Assembly: GCA_013373005.1 (NCBI GenBank)
Contig: JABXIP010000188.1
Span: forward strand, 1-17,218
Source: Cytophagia bacterium
Lineage (GTDB): Bacteria > Bacteroidota > Bacteroidia > Cytophagales > Cyclobacteriaceae
Direction: 5' to 3'
DNA: 17,218 nt
A program made the translations under genes and the position numbers. The notes under the pieces are model-generated. The model did no database searches. It was not told the DNA's origin and worked only from the letters and a program-made list of their open reading frames with translations. Each line of letters starts with the position of its first letter. Positions within the stretch are counted from its first letter, which is position 1. Shown here piece by piece: positions 13,619 through 17,218 of this stretch.

Positions 13619-15823
13619 TTATCCCAAGTTCAACGAAAGATCGTTGCTGGCAAATGGCTGATGATACAACCTGGTTCCAGTAGCCTTGTATAAAGCACTG
13701 GCCAAAGCACCAATTGCTGGTGGCAAGCCAGGCTCGCCCAAACCGGTTGGAGATATCTCATTCTCCACAAAGTGCACTTCAATTTCCCTTGGTGCCTGAT
13801 TATTTCTAATCAGTTTATAAGTATCGAAGTTGCTTTGAACTGGTGAACCATTGTCAAATGTCAATTGGCTATAAAGTGCGTGACCTATACCATCTACAAC
13901 GCCACCTTGAATGATGTTTTCAGCGCCTTCTCTATTAATGAGGATTCCGCAATCTACAGCACACCATACCTTTTTCACTTTAGGTTGGTTTTTCTCCATG
14001 ACAACGTCCATCACCTGAGCCACATAAGAATTATGGCAGAAATAAGCCGCAACACCACGATAAACCCCAGGAGTTTCAGTACCCCAATTGGCCTTTTCTT
14101 TTACCAGCTTAAGTACTCCGGCATACCGGTCGGCATTATACTCGTATTTATCACCAACCGGGCTATTCTTAGCTTTATCGAACAATTCCAATCTAAACTC
14201 AATCGGATCCTTACCCGCAGCTTCTGCCACTTCATCTAAGAAGCTTTGCTCAGCTCCCGCAGTAAAGTGTGACCTTGGTGCTCTCCATGCTCCGGTAGAA
14301 ATATTCGTGCTCGACATCACCGATTCGGCAGTGTAATTCTCAACAGTTCCGGCAGGGAACCTGTTCGGGAATATTGGGCCTTCAGGCAAACCAACACCTC
14401 TGGCTGAGAAGGCAATCAAATTATTGTCCTTATCCAGTCCAGCTTTATAAACCGATCGGTAGGTTGGTCTGTAAGTTCCTTGCGTCATATCATCCTCTCT
14501 GGAATAGATCAGCTTGATTGGAACACCCGCTTTCTTAGAGATAGCTGCCGCTTCAATACCAGCATGATTGTAAAGTCTTCTTCCGAAGCCCCCACCAATT
14601 CTGGTCATATCAACGGTTACATTGTCGGCAGAAATTCCCAAAAGCTGAACCACAGAGTCTTTCAATGCCTGAGGAGTTTGGGTTGGACCAATCAACTCTG
14701 CAGAAGTATCGGTTACATTGGCGAAGAAGTTCTGTGGCTCTAGCGTATTGTGAGCCATAAATGGTGAAGTATAAGTTCTCTCAATCACCTTTGCTGCCTT
14801 AGCAAAAGCCGCATCGGCATTACCATCTTTACGACTGGCCCCTACTCTTCCCTTTTCCAGATCAGCGATCAAACGCTTCTCATGCATTTCTGAGTTTTCA
14901 GGTTCACTTACTTTCTCCCAATTTACTTTCAAGGCCTTTTTAGCCTGCATCAACTGCCATGTAGACTCACCTACAATAGTCACCAGTTTATTGAAAGCAT
15001 TAACATCCGACCATTGCGGCTGCTTTAAAGTAGTATCTACAATAAAGGCATCAGTAATGCCAGGCATCGCTTTTATCTCATCTACGTTGAAGTCTATCGG
15101 CTGCATACCGAATGCCGGTGGATGCTGAATCATAGCCAGTTTCATTCCTTCACGCTTGAAGTCCAAACCAAAGAGTGGCTTTCCGGTAACAATCTTAGGT
15201 CCTTCAACATTCTTCTTAGCAGTACCGATGATTTTATAATCCTTCGGATCCTTCATCTCCAGCTCATCTGGCACTTCTATACCAACTGCTTTGGCAGCGA
15301 TTTCTCCATAACCGATGGTTCTACCACCCATTACTTCGGAGATTACACCATCGCTTGTTTTTAGGTTCGAGATATCAACGCCCCATTCTTTAGCCGCAGC
15401 CTCCATTAGCATTCGCCTTCCGGCTGCTCCTGCCATTCTCAAGGCATTCCAAGCCATCATAATAGACAGGCTACCTCCGGCAAACTGTGGGTTTTTAAAA
15501 GCGTCTGCATCCAGAGTACCCTGTTCAACCACAACATGCTCCCAAGGCACATCTAGCTCCTCTGCCACAATCATTGGCATTGAGGTCATTACATTTTGGC
15601 CTATTTCAGGATTTGGAGAATAAATGGTTACCATTCCGGTATCACCAATTTTCAAGTAGCCATTAATTTCAAACCACTCATTAGGGTAAGCTACTGTTTC
15701 AGAATCTTTAGAGAGTGCAGAACAACTTGTCAACCAGTTGAATCCTATAAGCATTCCTCCTCCTGCCGCAGCTGAGGTTTTCAGAAATGATCTTCTTCCT
15801 ACTTTCGTTTTAATTATTGTCAT
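13619..15823 (-). CDS. IorB-type molybdopterin-binding subunit of a xanthine-oxidase-family hydroxylase (Tat-exported)
   Basis: The 734-residue protein has a twin-arginine signal (GRRSFLKTSAAAGG, Arg10-Arg11), so it is exported folded. A cysteine at 34 follows the hydrophobic stretch and could be a lipoprotein site. It contains the aldehyde oxidase/xanthine dehydrogenase molybdopterin domain. The cofactor-contact motif GGGFGRR is at 410-416, GAWRAPRS with Arg514 at 511-518, and the active-site Glu697 in GLGEPGLPP at 694-702 (equivalent to the catalytic Glu of xanthine oxidase). The size and two-subunit arrangement match isoquinoline 1-oxidoreductase, which hydroxylates carbon next to ring nitrogen. 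The real substrate is unknown. It lies 13 bases downstream of iorA. No FAD subunit is seen, so an external electron acceptor is expected. Confidence 0.92.
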   Translation of the reverse strand: MTIIKTKVGRRSFLKTSAAAGGGMLIGFNWLTSCSALSKDSETVAYPNEWFEINGYLKIGDTGMVTIYSPNPEIGQNVMTSMPMIVAEELDVPWEHVVVEQGTLDADAFKNPQFAGGSLSIMMAWNALRMAGAAGRRMLMEAAAKEWGVDISNLKTSDGVISEVMGGRTIGYGEIAAKAVGIEVPDELEMKDPKDYKIIGTAKKNVEGPKIVTGKPLFGLDFKREGMKLAMIQHPPAFGMQPIDFNVDEIKAMPGITDAFIVDTTLKQPQWSDVNAFNKLVTIVGESTWQLMQAKKALKVNWEKVSEPENSEMHEKRLIADLEKGRVGASRKDGNADAAFAKAAKVIERTYTSPFMAHNTLEPQNFFANVTDTSAELIGPTQTPQALKDSVVQLLGISADNVTVDMTRIGGGFGRRLYNHAGIEAAAISKKAGVPIKLIYSREDDMTQGTYRPTYRSVYKAGLDKDNNLIAFSARGVGLPEGPIFPNRFPAGTVENYTAESVMSSTNISTGAWRAPRSHFTAGAEQSFLDEVAEAAGKDPIEFRLELFDKAKNSPVGDKYEYNADRYAGVLKLVKEKANWGTETPGVYRGVAAYFCHNSYVAQVMDVVMEKNQPKVKKVWCAVDCGILINREGAENIIQGGVVDGIGHALYSQLTFDNGSPVQSNFDTYKLIRNNQAPREIEVHFVENEISPTGLGEPGLPPAIGALASALYKATGTRLYHQPFASNDLSLNLG

Positions 15824-15836
15824 GAGATTCTATGGT

Positions 15837-16292
15837 TTAGAGTTGAGAAGCAGCTTTGATTGCCTTTCTAATTCGTACGTAAGTACCACAACGGCATATA
15901 TTTCCGCTCATAGCGGCATCAATATCTTCATCTGTTGGATTCGGATTGCTGTTGAGCAATGCGGCAGCACTCATCATTTGCCCTGCCTGACAATAGCCAC
16001 ACTGAGGCACATCTATATCTAACCAAGCCTTTTGAACGGGGTGATCTCCTTTTTCAGAAAGTCCCTCAATAGTGGTGATTTTTTGCGAAGCAACGGCTGA
16101 TACCGGTAATGAGCAGGCTCGAACTGCGTTGCCATTCAAGTGAACCGTACAGGCTCCACATTGAGCTATACCGCAACCGTATTTGGTTCCCACCATATCC
16201 AGGTGATCTCTAAGTACCCACAAGAGTGGAGTACTCGGGTCGACATCCACCTGTTTGTCTTTCCCATTAATGTTTAAAGTAAAGTTTGCCAT
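15837..16292 (-). CDS. IorA-type 2Fe-2S subunit of the same hydroxylase
   Basis: The 151-residue protein carries both iron-sulfur clusters of the family. The plant-ferredoxin type is formed by Cys40, Cys45, Cys48 and Cys60 (YGCGIAQCGAC ... RAC). The second cluster uses Cys98, Cys101, Cys133 and Cys135 (PQCGYCQAG ... NICRCG). All eight are present. It has no signal peptide, so it is presumably carried across the membrane together with the Tat-bearing large subunit. It is first in the minus-strand operon with iorB and is transcribed divergently from the Crp/Fnr-type gene at 16576. Confidence 0.93.
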   Translation of the reverse strand: MANFTLNINGKDKQVDVDPSTPLLWVLRDHLDMVGTKYGCGIAQCGACTVHLNGNAVRACSLPVSAVASQKITTIEGLSEKGDHPVQKAWLDIDVPQCGYCQAGQMMSAAALLNSNPNPTDEDIDAAMSGNICRCGTYVRIRKAIKAASQL

Positions 16293-16317
16293 ATCGTTTG
16301 AAGTCTAATGCGAGTTG

Positions 16318-16390
16318 AACAGTTTAAGTTAGGAATAATTGAGGATTTAAGGTAGTGCTATGCTGTCATAGATTGATTAAAACAGTTTAA
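16318..16390 (+). promoter_or_regulatory. Paired AACAGTTTAA direct repeats in the iorA/crp intergenic region
   Basis: The ten-base sequence AACAGTTTAA occurs at 16318-16327 and again at 16381-16390, 63 bases apart, which is six helical turns. Both copies lie close to the iorA start on the minus-strand side. This placement fits cooperative binding by a regulator, but a chance repeat cannot be excluded. Confidence 0.4.
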
Positions 16391-16410
16391 ACAAGTTCCT
16401 TACCCTTATC

Positions 16411-16427
16411 TCAATGCCTTGCATTGA
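16411..16427. promoter_or_regulatory. TCAATGC-N3-GCATTGA palindrome in the divergent intergenic region
   Basis: Two perfect 7-base arms (16411-16417 and 16421-16427) flank a 3-base centre, about 119 bases upstream of iorA and 149 upstream of the Crp-type start. It has operator form. A further CAATGCCT copy of the left half lies at 16473-16480. Confidence 0.45.
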
Positions 16428-16525
16428 ATTAACAAAATTCTAAATAATGATGTCGGCACTTTCTCTAAATCGCAATGCCTGCCCTCCAAACAACCAATGA
16501 ACCCCGACAGATATACTGATTATCA

Positions 16526-16537
16526 ACTTGATCAAGT
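16526..16537. promoter_or_regulatory. ACTTGATCAAGT palindrome near the Crp-type start
   Basis: This perfect 12-base palindrome ends 38 bases before the GTG start at 16576. It contains TTGAT and ATCAA, the half-sites used by Fnr-type regulators, but without the usual four-base spacer between them. It could be an autoregulatory site or incidental. The rest of the 283-base intergenic region (16293-16575) shows only the elements listed here and a weak TGTCGG/CCGACA pair (16451-16456, 16504-16509). Confidence 0.4.
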
Positions 16538-16575
16538 AAAATGTTTTCAGGAAATTCAGTGCTCAATCGTTTCTT

Positions 16576-17157
16576 GTGGATACGCAGATCATTTTTGAAG
16601 CCTTTAGTAAAATCTACCCAATTACCTCTGAAGCCTGGCAGGACTTTGAACCTTTGGTATCACCACTTTCAGTATCAAGAAATGAGTTTTTAGTATTGGA
16701 AGGCGACCTTGTTGAAAATGCTTATTTACTGGTCGATGGTATTGTGAGAGTTTATTATAGCCAGGATGGAAATGAGTATAATAAGACCTTTTTTATTCCA
16801 GGTATGTTTCCAACCGCGCTCACTGCCCTAATTTCCAGAGCGCCTTCTGCCCTGTCTTTTCAAGCATTAACACCTTGCAAACTGCTTCAATTCTCATTTC
16901 GGAAAATGCAAGATCTCTATCCAAAACACAGATGCTTTGAGTCATTGATGTTGAAAATCATAGAGCAACAATGGATTAAGAAAGAGCGGCACGACATTAG
17001 AATGGTTACTAACGATGCTACTACCAACTATCTCATCTTTCGAGAAGAATTTCCGGGTTTGGAAAACCTAATACCTCAATATCACATTGCATCTTACCTT
17101 GGCATCACTCCTATTCAGTTGAGCAGAATACGCTCTCAGATGGCTCATTCCAGCTAA
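16576..17157 (+). CDS. Crp/Fnr-family transcriptional regulator (divergent from iorAB)
   Basis: The 193-residue protein has a cNMP-binding-type beta-barrel at about 22-115 (SRNEFLVLEGDLVENAYLLV, GIVRVYYSQDGNEYNKTF), a dimerisation helix near 118-140, and an HTH at about 166-188 (IPQYHIASYLGITPIQLSR). It has no Fnr cysteine cluster. The start is GTG at 16576: an in-frame TAA lies at 16537-16539 and no ATG occurs between them. The family resemblance to the regulator at 8708 is strongest in the HTH. The divergent arrangement makes iorAB its likely target and suggests autoregulation. Confidence 0.9.
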   Translation: MDTQIIFEAFSKIYPITSEAWQDFEPLVSPLSVSRNEFLVLEGDLVENAYLLVDGIVRVYYSQDGNEYNKTFFIPGMFPTALTALISRAPSALSFQALTPCKLLQFSFRKMQDLYPKHRCFESLMLKIIEQQWIKKERHDIRMVTNDATTNYLIFREEFPGLENLIPQYHIASYLGITPIQLSRIRSQMAHSS

Positions 17158-17168
17158 TTTCATTCCTT

Positions 17169-17192
17169 AACCTATGTTAATGCACAGGTTTT
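17169..17192 (+). terminator. Possible weak terminator after the second Crp-type gene
   Basis: AACCTATG (17169-17176) pairs with CACAGGTT (17183-17190) with one A-C mismatch and a 6-base loop, followed by only a short T run (17189-17192). It is 12 bases after the stop codon. Nothing else is seen in the remaining bases to the window end. Confidence 0.3.
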
Positions 17193-17218
17193 GAGTTCGC
17201 TGCAGTTTTGCGATGAAC

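Noticed and set aside
13421..13693. A 90-aa plus-strand reading frame across the convergent gene ends.
   Set aside because: It overlaps the NTF2-like gene end, the iorB terminator and the iorB 3' end, and has no protein-like features.
1..17218. CRISPR array, tRNA or rRNA.
   Set aside because: No regularly spaced direct repeats and no cloverleaf or rRNA-like sequence was seen in any intergenic stretch.

Overview
The window looks like a chromosomal segment from a marine-type member of the Bacteroidota, probably Cytophagales. This is inferred from protein families typical of that phylum (DUF2911, PD40, DUF4386 and DUF6597-AraC types), from start codons without Shine-Dalgarno sequences, and from its characteristic CCCGATA/TATCGGG and CTGAA/TTCAG intergenic palindromes. 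No marker in the window fixes the genus.

Region 1 (1-2409) is the groES-groEL chaperonin operon. Its 369-base leader carries a two-hairpin repeat, a perfect 23-base palindrome, paired CTGACAAT motifs and a sigma-54-like -24/-12 element. A strong intrinsic terminator follows groEL. Region 2 (2426-4754) is a 2.3 kb insert-like stretch. It holds an A+T-rich orphan gene (412 aa, unrecognised) and an orphan protein with an ExbD-like C-terminal domain, and it is bounded by inverted copies of a 24-base repeat. A second two-hairpin repeat sits at its right end. Region 3 (4787-8508) holds an exported DsrE-like protein, a DUF6597/AraC regulator, an exported PD40 beta-propeller protein and an exported DUF2911+TPR protein.

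Region 4 (8523-13467) begins with three consecutive inverted repeats. A Crp/Fnr-type regulator follows, then an exported metal-dependent cyclase-family hydrolase (kynurenine formamidase/isatin hydrolase superfamily). A compact run comes next: a DUF4386 membrane protein, a small YdcZ-type transporter, a GNAT acetyltransferase and an NfsB-like nitroreductase, with overlapping or touching ends. An exported NTF2-like protein closes the region. Region 5 (13566-17157) is a convergent minus-strand iorA-iorB type operon. It encodes a 2Fe-2S subunit and a Tat-signal-bearing molybdopterin subunit, has its own terminator, and is divergent from a second Crp/Fnr-type regulator. The 283-base divergent intergenic region contains several operator-like repeats.

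The parts that may work together are the two Crp/Fnr regulators, the cyclase-family hydrolase and the molybdenum hydroxylase. These enzyme families act on N-heteroaromatic compounds or anilides, so a peripheral N-heterocycle oxidation/hydrolysis capability is a reasonable but unproven reading. I found no CRISPR array, tRNA, rRNA, insertion sequence or recognisable defence system. The most novel-looking items are the orphan 412-aa gene, its ExbD-like neighbour, and the dense palindromic regulatory DNA upstream of groES, the first Crp gene and the iorA/crp pair.
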